Below are positions 24,712 to 33,441 of a DNA stretch of 41,327 bases, piece by piece. Source of the stretch: Phormidesmis priestleyi BC1401 (lineage in GTDB: Bacteria; Cyanobacteriota; Cyanobacteriia; Leptolyngbyales; Leptolyngbyaceae); assembly GCF_001650195.1 (NCBI RefSeq), contig NZ_LXYR01000046.1, forward strand, positions 1-41,327, in the 5' to 3' direction. The stretch's first letter is position 1. Each line of letters opens with the position of its first letter. The position numbers and the translations under genes are program-made. Under the pieces are notes generated by a model. The model was not told the DNA's origin and ran no database searches. It was given only the letters and a program-made list of their open reading frames with translations.

Positions 24712-25266
24712 TTAGCCTTGTCCATGCCTTGAGGGCAACTTCCGCATCGCTTCTTTCCAGGGCGGTGCTTTCCATTCAGGATGCCTTCGCCAGATATCCT
24801 TCAGCGTCCGAATCCACACGCAATAGCTGGAAATAGAAGGTAGCATCGGCGTGTGACTCAGCTCGAAGTGAATCCCCGTTATCGGGTCATCAAAGAACAC
24901 GGCATAGTAGCCCGGCGTATAGGTCGGATACTCACGGGGTGGATCGGTCACATCAATGTTGTTTTTCAGCAAGAAGCTCGCGTAGAAGTCGTTAACCTCC
25001 TTTCTGTTCCTCGCCCAGAGCGCGACATGATGTATTCCAGTGGCACGATCGACATGAGCCAGCTTGCTTCCGGTCTTGGCTGGCTGGATGCCGATGTAGC
25101 TGTGGAAGAAGGGAAAGCGCGCCATGTAGTAGGTCGATCTATAGCCGATGTCCAGGGTCCAGAAACTCTTGTATCCAAGCCAGCCGAACATCCGATCGAA
25201 GAATCCGATCGACTCCTCGTAGTTGAGTACCGAAAGCTCAATGTGGTGAATGCCTTTAAGTCTCAT
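24712..25266 (-). CDS. VOC (glyoxalase/dioxygenase) superfamily protein
   Basis: The product is 184 aa with two beta-alpha-beta-beta-beta modules. The first starts GIHHIELSVLNYEESIGFFD, the second GIHHVALWARNRKEVNDFY. The usual metal ligands of this fold are available: His in GIHHIEL, His in GIHHVAL and Glu in GIHFELSH. The fold serves glyoxalases, extradiol dioxygenases and antibiotic-resistance proteins, so the substrate cannot be assigned. The C-terminal 40 residues are rich in Trp, Pro and basic residues. It is flanked by two ~99-bp direct repeats, unlike its neighbours, which suggests that it was added to the cluster separately. Confidence 0.82.
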   Translation of the reverse strand: MRLKGIHHIELSVLNYEESIGFFDRMFGWLGYKSFWTLDIGYRSTYYMARFPFFHSYIGIQPAKTGSKLAHVDRATGIHHVALWARNRKEVNDFYASFLLKNNIDVTDPPREYPTYTPGYYAVFFDDPITGIHFELSHTPMLPSISSYCVWIRTLKDIWRRHPEWKAPPWKEAMRKLPSRHGQG

Positions 25267-25335
25267 ATTGCACAGATGATTGAACTAACGACTGAGTTGA
25301 GGGAGGCGGAACGCAACTAAACAAAAAGTAACTCT

Positions 25336-25433
25336 TGTGATAGTGACAGGGAACCATTTCATTTCTGGTATAAGTTGATTAAGTTGATTGATTGCGATAC
25401 AAATTGTGATTCAAAAGCCTGATTCACGAAACC
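25336..25433. repeat. Direct repeat D, copy 2
   Basis: Same orientation and about 90% or more identical, by eye, to 24547-24645, beginning TGTGATAGTGACAGGGAACC. It is followed closely by the MITE remnant. Recombination between the two copies would delete the VOC gene. Confidence 0.8.
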
Positions 25434-25482
25434 TGATCTGAGGACGAGGGCTGCTCTAGACGGTTAGCAATCCAGAAGGAAA

Positions 25483-25580
25483 TCCCTTCTCCCTGGGGAG
25501 AAGGGAGCTAAAACCTCTTGTTCCCTCTCCTTGGGGAGAGAGGGCTAGGGTGAGGGCGAAGGATTCGTGCAGGAGATCTA
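25483..25580. mobile_element. MITE-like element, GACCTCCTGC-ended type, left-degenerate copy
   Basis: The right end GATTCGTGCAGGAGATC followed by TA matches the intact copies. The core CCCTTCTCCCTGGGGAGAAG and CTAGGGTGAGGGCGAAGG is present. The left end (GACCTCCTGCGTGAATC) cannot be found; only TAGAC at 25457 hints at it. Confidence 0.65.
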
Positions 25581-25589
25581 ACGACTCGT

Positions 25590-25949
25590 CTAACCATCCA
25601 ACCACCGTCGCGCTTCCGTAGTATCAGACTGATTGAAGTAGTGGATCGTCGCTTTAGTGAACGGTTTAGCGAACAAGGTTAGGACTTTCTGCCACTGATT
25701 GTCTCCGACGATCGCGAGTCGCTCAATATCGGCAAAGTGGGCAACATCAAACTTGATGTCCTCCCACAGGGCATCGATTTCCCAACCTTGGAGGGCGGTC
25801 ACATCAATCAGTACATGCAACGCTCCGTACAGTTGGACAAGGCGATCGATCTCAGGTAGAAAGAACTCGTAATCTGCCTTAGTCAGCTTGTCGATCGCGT
25901 GAACAAGCAGAACCTTGCCGCTGTTTTCTTCCCTGAATTGAATAGGCAT
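25590..25949 (-). CDS. SpoIIAA-like (STAS/SEC14-type) protein
   Basis: The product is 119 aa. VLLVHAIDKLTKADYEFFLP, ALHVLIDVTALQGWE and ALWEDIKFDVAHFADIERLA follow the SpoIIAA-like family that carries a STAS/SEC14-like fold. It ends with FFNQSDTTEARRWL-type sequence (HYFNQSDTTEARRWLDG), a typical finish for the family. AGGAG is six bases before the ATG. It starts 35 bases past the phosphoketolase stop on the same strand and is probably co-transcribed with it. Members are thought to bind small or lipid ligands. No clear role is known here. Confidence 0.85.
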   Translation of the reverse strand: MPIQFREENSGKVLLVHAIDKLTKADYEFFLPEIDRLVQLYGALHVLIDVTALQGWEIDALWEDIKFDVAHFADIERLAIVGDNQWQKVLTLFAKPFTKATIHYFNQSDTTEARRWLDG

Positions 25950-25983
25950 CTGGGACTCCTTGCTTCACCAACGGTTCCTCTTT

Positions 25984-28377
25984 CTACGTTGTCTCCGTAT
26001 GCCATTTCCAGTGGCGGATTTCTGGCAGATCTTCACCGTGCTGGTCAATATAAAGTGTGTGTTCAATCAGCTTGTCCTGCATCATTTGCTTCAGGTAAGA
26101 CCCCTTCGCGCCTAAATGGGGTAGACGATCGATCACGTCTTGCACTAGATGGAAGCGATCGAGGTCATTTTGCACCCGCATATCAAATGCCGTTGTGATC
26201 GTGCCCTCTTCCTTGTAGCCCCGGACGTGAAGGTTGCGATTGGTGCGGCGATAGGTCAGTCGATGTACCAACTGTGGATAGCCATGAAAGCCAAAGATGA
26301 TGTGCTTGTCTTTGGTGAAGAGCGAGTCGTAGTCCGTTTCGTTCAGACCGTGGGGGTGTTCGCTGGCAGACTGCAACTTCATCAAATCGACCACATTCAC
26401 AACCCGGATTTTCAGATCGGGGAGATGGTTGCGCAGAATCGAAACCGCCGCCAAAATCTCTAGCGTCGGCGTATCGCCACAGCAAGCCATCACTACGTCC
26501 GGTTCAGAGTCCTGATCATTGCTTGCCCATTGCCAAATCCCGATGCCTTCTGTGCAATGGATCACGGCGGCATCCATTGTGAGCCACTGGGGTAGGGCGT
26601 GTTTACCTGCTACCACCACATTGACATAGTGTCGGCTCCGCAGGCAGTGGTCAAAGACCGACAGCAAGCAGTTCGCATCGGCTGGCAGATATACTCGCAC
26701 AATGTCCGCTTTTTTGTTGATCACATGGTCGATAAAACCGGGATCTTGGTGCGTGAATCCGTTGTGATCCTGCTGCCAGACGTGGGAGGCGAGCAGATAG
26801 TTGAGCGAGGCGATCGGTCGTCTCCAGGGCAGTTCCGCCGTCACCTTCAGCCATTTAGCGTGCTGGCTGAACATCGAATCCACAATGCGGATGAAGGCTT
26901 CATAGCTATTGAATAGCCCGTGTCGTCCGGTCAGCAGATAGCCTTCTAACCAACCCTCGCACTGATGCTCACTCAGCATTGAGTCCAGCACTTGTCCATC
27001 GGGCGCGAGGAACTCATCGTTGTGTTCTTCTCGTGCGTCCCACTGTCGATCGGTGACTTCAAACACTGCACCTAGAAGATTTGAGAGCGTTTCATCGGGA
27101 CCGAAGATGCGAAAATTCCGCTGTTCCTGATTCAGCTTGACCACATCTCGCAAGAACTTGCCCAGCACGAGCGTATCCTGACCGTCAACAGCACCCGGCG
27201 CAGGCACCGTCACCGCGTAGTTACGGAAGTCTGGCAGGTGCAGGTCACGCAGCAATAAACCCCCGTTGGCGTGAGGATTTGCGCCCATGCGTCGATCGCC
27301 TTTCGGAGCCAACTCTGCCAATTCGGGGAGGAGGCAGCCTTTTTCGTCGAACAGTTCTTCTGCCCTGTAGCTTTTCATCCAGCTTTCTAGCAGTTGGACA
27401 TGATCGGGATGCTCGGCATTCACCAACAATGGCACTTGATGCGCCCGGAATGTGCCTTCAATTTTCAAACCATCGACCACTTTCGGTCCCGTCCAGCCTT
27501 TAGGGGACTTGAGGACAATCATCGGCGATCGGGGGCGAGTTGCATCGTTGTTGTTTTGCGCATTGCTTTGGTTTTGCTGGATGTCCTCGATCGCCCGATC
27601 CAAGGTGCTTGCCATCAGTTCGTGCATTGTTTCAGGATCGTCGCCTTCCACAAAGTAGGGTGTCCAGCCGCAGCCTCGGAGAAATTGCTCCAACTCTTCA
27701 GGCTCAATGCGTGCCAGGACGGTGGGGTTGCTGATTTTGTAGCCATTCAGGTGCAGAATCGGCAGAACCGCCCCATCGGTGATCGGATTGAGCAACTTGT
27801 TGGATTGCCAAGCGGTCGCCAGAGGACCCGTCTCCGCTTCACCATCGCCAATGACGCAGGCGACAATGAGACCGGGATTATCGAAGGCGGCTCCGAAAGC
27901 ATGACTGAGCGAGTATCCTAGTTCACCGCCTTCGTGAATTGATCCGGGTGTGGTGGGTGCGACATGGCTGGAAATCCCGCCGGGAAACGAGAATTGTTTG
28001 AACAGCTTTTTCAGACCCGCTTCATCCTGGGTAACGTTTGGATAGACCTCGCTCCAGGTGCCTTCGAGGTAAACATTGCCCACGATCGCCGGACCTCCGT
28101 GACCAGGACCCGCGATATAGAACATATCCAAGTCATACTTCTTGATCACTCGATTCAAATGCACATAGATGAAGTTCTGCCCCGGTGTCGTCCCCCAATG
28201 TCCAACCACCAGCGGTTTGACGTGTGAAAGTTTCAGCGGCTCCTTTAGCAATGGGTTGTCGTAGAGGTAGATTTGCCCAACAGACAAATAGTTAGCGGCG
28301 CGCCAGTAGGCATCCATTTTGTGGAGCAGTTCTGGACTCAGCGTGTTGTTTTTTGTGGTCAGCGTATTGGCTATCAT
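25984..28377 (-). CDS. xfp: Phosphoketolase (xylulose 5-phosphate/fructose 6-phosphate)
   Basis: The product is 797 aa, the normal length for Xfp. Family stretches include [70 protein letters not shown], and [18 protein letters not shown] for thiamine diphosphate and magnesium binding. It cleaves xylulose 5-phosphate or fructose 6-phosphate to acetyl phosphate plus a shorter sugar phosphate, without losing carbon. No acetate kinase or phosphotransacetylase gene lies in the window, so acetyl phosphate must be used elsewhere. It starts 11 bases after the universal stress protein stop, with AGGA overlapping that region, indicating a shared transcript. Confidence 0.95.
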   Translation of the reverse strand: MIANTLTTKNNTLSPELLHKMDAYWRAANYLSVGQIYLYDNPLLKEPLKLSHVKPLVVGHWGTTPGQNFIYVHLNRVIKKYDLDMFYIAGPGHGGPAIVGNVYLEGTWSEVYPNVTQDEAGLKKLFKQFSFPGGISSHVAPTTPGSIHEGGELGYSLSHAFGAAFDNPGLIVACVIGDGEAETGPLATAWQSNKLLNPITDGAVLPILHLNGYKISNPTVLARIEPEELEQFLRGCGWTPYFVEGDDPETMHELMASTLDRAIEDIQQNQSNAQNNNDATRPRSPMIVLKSPKGWTGPKVVDGLKIEGTFRAHQVPLLVNAEHPDHVQLLESWMKSYRAEELFDEKGCLLPELAELAPKGDRRMGANPHANGGLLLRDLHLPDFRNYAVTVPAPGAVDGQDTLVLGKFLRDVVKLNQEQRNFRIFGPDETLSNLLGAVFEVTDRQWDAREEHNDEFLAPDGQVLDSMLSEHQCEGWLEGYLLTGRHGLFNSYEAFIRIVDSMFSQHAKWLKVTAELPWRRPIASLNYLLASHVWQQDHNGFTHQDPGFIDHVINKKADIVRVYLPADANCLLSVFDHCLRSRHYVNVVVAGKHALPQWLTMDAAVIHCTEGIGIWQWASNDQDSEPDVVMACCGDTPTLEILAAVSILRNHLPDLKIRVVNVVDLMKLQSASEHPHGLNETDYDSLFTKDKHIIFGFHGYPQLVHRLTYRRTNRNLHVRGYKEEGTITTAFDMRVQNDLDRFHLVQDVIDRLPHLGAKGSYLKQMMQDKLIEHTLYIDQHGEDLPEIRHWKWHTETT

Positions 28378-28388
28378 GGTTTAAGTTC

Positions 28389-28934
28389 CTAATGTAGGGG
28401 AGTGACTTGAGGGGGTTCCAATTCCAGTTGCGGCTCGACGACGAGGCTATAGCTATCTTTTTTGATCACTAAGACAGAACAATTCGCATGATGCAACACA
28501 TGGTTACTGACGCTACCTGTGAAAAACTCTGCGATCGCAGCGTGATCGTGCCGACCTAAGATGATCAGATCGGCGTTCCACTGTTGAGCGGCGCTGCAAA
28601 TGGTTGTCCCTGGATCACCAAAATGGTATTGATGTTCTACTGGCACATTCAGAGCCGTTGCCTGCTGGCAGTATTCTTGTAGCCAAGATTCTGCCTCATG
28701 ATTCTCGGACTGAATCGTTTCGGTGTTGAGGAGTCGAGAAAATGCGGTGTTGTTCGGATAGAGTCCATACATACTCGCTGATTCGATCCCTTGGCTGAAT
28801 TCAGCAGTATCTGCAACACAGTGGAGAATCATTAAATGAGCTTTCTCCTGGTGTGCTAAATAGAGTGCTTGATCGAATACGGTGGATGTTAGCGGAGAAT
28901 GATTAATGGCGACCAGAATTCGTTTAAAGTTCAT
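28389..28934 (-). CDS. Universal stress protein (UspA family)
   Basis: The product is about 181 aa from the chosen ATG. RILVAINHSPLTSTVFDQAL opens the fold. The C-terminal ADLIILGRHDHAAIAEFFTG followed by SVSNHVLHHANCSVLVIK matches the UspA ATP-binding G-x2-G-x9-G-S/T region in outline, though the first glycines are altered (GRHDHAAIAEFFTGS). A longer frame begins at 28955, but GAGG nine bases before the ATG at 28934 and the normal N-terminus MNFKRILVAI favour the shorter form. It leads directly into phosphoketolase and probably shares its promoter. The role is protection under starvation or oxygen stress, by family inference. Confidence 0.88.
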   Translation of the reverse strand: MNFKRILVAINHSPLTSTVFDQALYLAHQEKAHLMILHCVADTAEFSQGIESASMYGLYPNNTAFSRLLNTETIQSENHEAESWLQEYCQQATALNVPVEHQYHFGDPGTTICSAAQQWNADLIILGRHDHAAIAEFFTGSVSNHVLHHANCSVLVIKKDSYSLVVEPQLELEPPQVTPLH

Positions 28935-28957
28935 TACTTTGAGCCTCTGTGTCATGC

Positions 28958-29044
28958 TTATTTGAGTCGGGCAGCAAGCATTGAGATCGCAACGACCACG
29001 ATGCTGAGAAGAACAGCCGCTCCAACATAATCAATCAATTGCAT
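28958..29044 (-). CDS. Possible 28-residue membrane peptide
   Basis: The frame encodes MQLIDYVGAAVLLSIVVVAI then SMLAARLK. It is a nearly ideal single membrane helix with a positive C-terminus. The stop lies only a few bases before the universal stress protein region on the same strand. AGG stands unusually close to the ATG, so the ribosome-binding site is poor. It is too short to assign to a family. Small helices of this kind sometimes regulate membrane pumps, but that is speculation here. Confidence 0.35.
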   Translation of the reverse strand: MQLIDYVGAAVLLSIVVVAISMLAARLK

Positions 29045-29609
29045 CCTGTGATTGACCATTGAGTCATTGAACGGCTTCTGGTTAGGCGGTCTCTGAGTCT
29101 CGACTGCTATCACTAGCTCCAGTGTTTGCTTCACCTTGAACCTACATTTTTGCTAGTTTGAGCAACAGTTCGCCTGCTTTAGATTTCTCTGTTCAATTCA
29201 ATCCCGATTCGATCGTGCGCCTCCCCACGGTGTTCTAAGCGACTTGCAAGCCAAAATGGAATTGCGATCCCCACAAATTCAGCCACGATCGTGCTGATAT
29301 TTGCGGTACGACAAAAACGTCGATCAGCTCAATTAGTCGTCCTGTGCGATAGCAAGGGGGTCGTTTGATTGAGGTCGATCGGACTAGATTGCAGCCTCTT
29401 TCTGACGATGCGATCGCGGCGATGTCAGACAGAAAAATCAAGATAGTGTTGCTCATCGACTCCTACCCTAAAGGTCGAGTGTTTGATTTGGTGTGTGAAT
29501 CGATTGATTACGAGATAAATTGTGATGTACAGCTTTCTGGCAAGTTTTGCTCTCTGGGCAATTTGTCTGCAATCCTCTATCGACTTGGATTTCCATCGAT
29601 TTAAGCTAA

Positions 29610-29822
29610 CTGAGATCTTGCAGCATTCTCAGTTAGCCCGATAACCCGCCCTGAACTGAAGTTCGGGCTAATGGTAAAAAGTCCGTTAAAACGGACTCAA
29701 GAGCAGACTAGAGTTGACTTTCAGTCCGTTTCAATAGACCTCCCCCTGATTAGCCCGAACTTCAGTTCAGGGCGGTTGAATGCTACGAATGAGGGGCTTT
29801 AATCAGGTGCAAGACCTCAGCT
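29610..29822. mobile_element. MITE-like element, CTGAGATCTTGCA-ended type, long copy
   Basis: CTGAGATCTTGCAGCATTCT at the left is inverted in part as GTGCAAGACCTCAG at the right. Two inverted internal blocks (CCGCCCTGAACTGAAGTTCG and TAGCCCGAACTTCAGTTCAG) surround a centre with AGTCCGTTAAAACGGACT. The whole unit of about 213 bp could fold on itself. The shorter copy at 8650 has one of the blocks only. Confidence 0.65.
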
Positions 29823-29999
29823 AAGGTAACTCCAGGCATCTCGAAAAATTAGATTAAACCTAGAAGGTTGTGGGGAAAAGAATCGATATATTCAAAAATT
29901 AAATAGGACAACAAAAAGACGGTGGAACGGAGTTTTAACCGTCCGCCATCGCCTGAAAGAGTTACTTGATTATGAAGCCGTAGAATTCTCGATCATCAG

Positions 30000-30140
30000 T
30001 AGATCTCCTGTGTGAATCTAGACAGCCCTCCTCACGCAGTGGAGCAAGCCCTCGCCAACCTTCTCCCCAGAGAGAAGGGAGCTAGAACCTCTTGTTCCCT
30101 CTCCTTAGGGCGAGGGCAAAGGATTCATGCAGGAGGTCTA
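30000..30140. mobile_element. MITE-like element, GACCTCCTGC-ended type, copy 2
   Basis: GATCTCCTGTGTGAATC at the left and GATTCATGCAGGAGGTC at the right are inverted ends, each bordered by TA (30000-30001, 30139-30140). The core matches the 4847 and 39781 copies (GCCCTCCTCACGCAGTGG, AGAAGGGAGCTAGAACCTC). Confidence 0.75.
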
Positions 30141-30518
30141 GTGAAGTTTCAGCCTCAGTTTTGGGCAATTGAATGACTTTACTGTGTGCGATCGAGATCG
30201 AAGTGGTGATCAACAGGAATAAGCTGCAACCAAAACGTTCACCTTCAATCGATTGATCTTATCTAACCGATCAACCTGCACGAAATTCGATTTGCCGTTT
30301 TGTCTTGAGCGGAACCGCTCTAGAAATTGAGAGCAACGATCGCTTCTGACCAATGGAAAAGACAAAAGCGATCATGCGACTGAATCCAAATTTATGTTAG
30401 TTTCACTTTTGTCCGCTGATTGAGCAAGACAAGATCTCAAGGAGTTTGACGATAATCGATGGAGAACTCACTAAACACGCTCTTTTGATGATGCAATTGT
30501 AAAAAAGGAGAGACAGCT

Positions 30519-31529
30519 TTGTTCAGCAATGTTCGCGATCGCTTATACAAATTCAGGCGACTTCAGGCAGAACCTGACCAACAACACAAGCTTCAGACCG
30601 AGTTTTTGGATGAAGCAACCCCGAATCTGACTTATTTAACGCTAGTTATTGGGTCTTGTATCATCGCTACACTGGGACTTCTCTCTAACAGTGTTGCGGT
30701 CATCATCGGAGCAATGATCATCGCACCTCTCATGCTGCCGATCCGAGCCTTGGCGTTCAGCGCTCTCACCGCAAACATTCAACTCCTTCGACAAAGCCTA
30801 ATTGCCCTCAGTGTCGGAACTTTGCTAGCAGTTGGAATTGCTTACAGTCTCGGTCTTGTTTCCGGTTTATCTAGTTTTGGAAGTGAAATCCTCTCTCGGA
30901 CTAAACCTACCTTGTTAGATCTGGGTATTGCGATCGCGGCGGGAGGAATTAGCGGATATGCAAAGCTTCAGCCCAAAATTTCGGCTAGTTTGGCGGGAAC
31001 TGCGATCGCGGTTGCTCTGATGCCGCCGATTTGCGTGGTTGGGTTGGGAGTGTCTCATGCAAATTGGTCACTCAGCTTAGGAGCAACCTTACTGTATTTG
31101 ACGAACTTGCTCGGCATCATTCTTGCCTGTATGATCGCTTTCTTGATCACAGGTTGCTCTCCGCTAGAACGAGTGCGGAAGCCTTTAATGATCACTCTCG
31201 TTTTAACAGGTTTGCTGGTCGTCCCGCTTAGTGTAAGTTTTGTGAGGTTGATCCGTCAGTCTCGGCTGGAAGCAAGTTTGGAATCCGTACTGCTCAATCG
31301 AACCGTCACCTTTCAGCGCTTAGAGCTAGTCAATATTGATACCAATTGGTTGACCAATCCACCCGAAGTTCGTTTGAATGTGCAAGCAACAGATCCGATT
31401 ACTCCCAAACAAGTCCGACTGTTAGAAGCTTTTCTAAAACGAGAAACAGGACAGCAGTTCAGATTGATTTTTCAAGTAGGTAAAATCACAGAGGTCAGAG
31501 CCGATTCTAATACGAATCCGCAGCCGTGA
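30519..31529 (+). CDS. DUF389 family membrane protein
   Basis: The product is 336 aa. LGLLSNSVAVIIGAMIIAPL, then MLPIRALAFSAL, is the DUF389 signature (TIGR00341-type), followed by SGYAKLQPKISASLAGTAIA and VALMPPICVVG. Five or six membrane segments span residues ~35-235, and a soluble C-terminal domain follows. The start is TTG at 30519, with AAGGAGAG about seven bases upstream. The family has no settled function; an ion or small-molecule transport role has been suggested. It leads a plus-strand group with other membrane proteins. Confidence 0.85.
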   Translation: MFSNVRDRLYKFRRLQAEPDQQHKLQTEFLDEATPNLTYLTLVIGSCIIATLGLLSNSVAVIIGAMIIAPLMLPIRALAFSALTANIQLLRQSLIALSVGTLLAVGIAYSLGLVSGLSSFGSEILSRTKPTLLDLGIAIAAGGISGYAKLQPKISASLAGTAIAVALMPPICVVGLGVSHANWSLSLGATLLYLTNLLGIILACMIAFLITGCSPLERVRKPLMITLVLTGLLVVPLSVSFVRLIRQSRLEASLESVLLNRTVTFQRLELVNIDTNWLTNPPEVRLNVQATDPITPKQVRLLEAFLKRETGQQFRLIFQVGKITEVRADSNTNPQP

Positions 31530-31687
31530 TCTTCTTCTAGGTCAAACCGCAACTTAAAAACCCGTTTTTTGAACGTACTCCAAACCCTCTATCGTTTGAT
31601 GGAGGGAAGCCAGCGATATGAAAGGTAACCTGAGAGCGTTCAAAACAAAGTTAATCAAGCTTCGGAAATACGTTCGGGAGAAGCATT

Positions 31688-32668
31688 ATGTCTTACATTT
31701 TTCAAAAAACTCTTCTTAGTGGAGCAATCTTATCGGGATTAAGCGTAGGGACGATCTCCGCGATCGCAGTACCAACCTCAACTCCAGCGACTGCCGCATC
31801 TAACACCGCTTTTCTAGATACCCAAAACTACTGGGCACAACCCTTCATTCAATCGCTGGCGCAGCGGAATATCGTGAGTGGCTATCCCGATGGAACCTAC
31901 CGCCCCAAACAAGCCGTCGATCGCGACGAGTTTGCTGCCATTATTCGGGATGCCTTTAACCAAAAGAAAGAACGACAGATTGCGAGTGGTAGCGTTTACA
32001 AAGATGTTCCGAAAGGTAACTGGGCGGCTCCAGCGATCGAGTCTGCTTATGAAATGGGGTTCATGAATGGATATCCTGGTGGATATTTTCGCCCTCAGCA
32101 GCCCGTCACGAAAGTTGAAGCGATCGCATCACTTGCCAGAAATCTGAACCTGCGAGGCGCAAACCAACCTGTTGCGGCTGTTCTCAACTCAACGAATCAA
32201 GCTCCTGCTGCACAAGCGAATGCTGCACAACCTGTTCGTCCTCAAGCCACGAGAAGAACAAGGGTAATCCCGATGGCGATGCTTGCGTTAATGCAGCCCT
32301 TTGTCAGTCGTCCTGCGCCTGCTAATGCGGCTTCTACTCCTTTAGGAACCTCTTCCCAAGCCACTCAGCCAACTGCGACTGCTCCATTGAAAGCAGCCCA
32401 GCCAGCAACGCAAAGATCTGCTTCTAGTTTGCTGCGGGATTACTATCTGGACGCTGACAAGATTCCTCAGTATGCAGTGGACGATGTTGCTGCCGCGACA
32501 AGAGCCGGAATTGTGGTCAATCATCCCAATCTCAGCCTGCTGAATCCGAATCAGCCTGCCACTCGTGGAGAAATTGCCGCGTTGATTTATCAGGCACTGG
32601 TCAGCCAGGGTAGGGCGACACCGATCGCGGAGCAGACGGCAAATCAATACGTTGTTGGTCAGCGTTAG
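31688..32668 (+). CDS. Secreted SLH-domain protein
   Basis: The product is 326 aa. Residues 1-37 are a signal peptide (hydrophobic core ending SAIAVPTSTPATA). Three S-layer homology units follow. Unit one is NYWAQPFIQSLAQRNIVSGY with PDGTYRPKQAVDRDEFAAII (43-90). Unit two contains GNWAAPAIESAYEMGFMNGY with PGGYFRPQQPVTKVEAIASL (~104-150). Unit three, more divergent, is at ~255-307 (AVDDVAAATRAGIV). An Ala/Pro/Gln-rich linker lies between units two and three. SLH domains anchor proteins to peptidoglycan-linked polymers in the cyanobacterial envelope. GGGAG lies a few bases before the ATG. It has no porin barrel, so a structural or tethering role is likely. Confidence 0.88.
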   Translation: MSYIFQKTLLSGAILSGLSVGTISAIAVPTSTPATAASNTAFLDTQNYWAQPFIQSLAQRNIVSGYPDGTYRPKQAVDRDEFAAIIRDAFNQKKERQIASGSVYKDVPKGNWAAPAIESAYEMGFMNGYPGGYFRPQQPVTKVEAIASLARNLNLRGANQPVAAVLNSTNQAPAAQANAAQPVRPQATRRTRVIPMAMLALMQPFVSRPAPANAASTPLGTSSQATQPTATAPLKAAQPATQRSASSLLRDYYLDADKIPQYAVDDVAAATRAGIVVNHPNLSLLNPNQPATRGEIAALIYQALVSQGRATPIAEQTANQYVVGQR

Positions 32669-32754
32669 TCAGCCGGATTGAGCCTGATCAGCGCCGAGCG
32701 CAGCCCTGAAGGACTCGTAAAACCTAAAACCACACTAAGCAATGGAGTAATTTT

Positions 32755-33360
32755 ATGCAGATGGCTGAAAAGCAATCACTTGAGGCAAAGCTCGAAAGAA
32801 TAGGCAACGTTTTACGATTGACCGGATGGGTTGGTCTCTCTCTTCAAATTGGCTTTGGAGCGATTTCTGTACTGCTGCTGATGTTTGCGATCGCAGGTCG
32901 TAGTTTTAGCCAGAATACAGCAGTTTTACCCAGTGTTGGGGTCAATGTGAATCCAGGAACGGCTCCCGGCATCGGTGTCGGGATTTTTTGGGCAGTTTGT
33001 GGAATTTTAGCGCTCTTAGGTGGAATTTATCTTGCCTTTCTACAGACGCGATTTTCAAAACGTTTGCGTCATGCAGACACCATGAAACATCCTGCGAAAT
33101 CAGAGGTGATGAACGTGTTGCGCTTGGGTGCGATCGTGGGCTTAGTTGGAATGTTGCTAACCATTTTAGGCGGTGGAGCCACGCTGGGAGTCTTGCTCTC
33201 AAAGGCGATCTCTCAACCGCAAGGTGTTGCTATCTACGACCCGACTCGCATGATTCGGTCAATCGATATCATGGTCGCGATGGCAAATATGAGCGGAATT
33301 GCAGCAAATTTCGTAGGCGCTGTTGCTTCTCTGAGCGTATTTGAATGGCTCCATCGTTAG
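32755..33360 (+). CDS. DUF3611-like membrane protein
   Basis: The product is 201 aa with four membrane segments: LSLQIGFGAISVLLLMFAI, GIGVGIFWAVCGILALLGGI, VLRLGAIVGLVGMLLTILGG and a C-terminal one near MSGIAANFVGAVASLSV. The layout, with an N-terminal RIGNVLRLTGWVGLSLQ and the conserved QTRFSKRLRHAD loop, fits the DUF3611 family of cyanobacteria and chloroplasts, whose function is unknown. GGAG lies seven bases before the ATG at 32755; an ATG two codons later is also possible. It sits between an SLH protein and MscS. Confidence 0.75.
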   Translation: MQMAEKQSLEAKLERIGNVLRLTGWVGLSLQIGFGAISVLLLMFAIAGRSFSQNTAVLPSVGVNVNPGTAPGIGVGIFWAVCGILALLGGIYLAFLQTRFSKRLRHADTMKHPAKSEVMNVLRLGAIVGLVGMLLTILGGGATLGVLLSKAISQPQGVAIYDPTRMIRSIDIMVAMANMSGIAANFVGAVASLSVFEWLHR

Positions 33361-33441
33361 AGTTACAAATTAACCTCTGTAGGTAGAAGATTATTTTGTT
33401 GACGTTGACTAGAGTGAGTCACCTTCTCAATTGATAGCGTT

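Larger units (their letters stand above)
25267..25589. other. Repeat-filled gap between VOC and SpoIIAA-like genes
   Basis: The gap is almost entirely repeat sequence: direct repeat D copy 2 (25336-25433), then a left-degenerate MITE (about 25483-25580). No gene is present. Confidence 0.6.
29045..30518. other. Long intergenic region dominated by repeats
   Basis: This region separates the minus-strand stress island from the plus-strand ion group. It contains a long CTGAGATCTTGCA-ended repeat (29610-29822) and a MITE (30000-30140). A plus-strand frame at 29365-29604 (79 codons, containing RKIKIVLLIDSYPKGRVFDL) lacks a clear ribosome-binding site and family; it may be a gene fragment. Promoters for both flanking groups should lie here, but I cannot pinpoint them. 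Confidence 0.45.

Noticed and set aside
29365-29604. 79-codon plus-strand frame
   Set aside because: No clear ribosome-binding site or family; kept only as a note in the intergenic entry.
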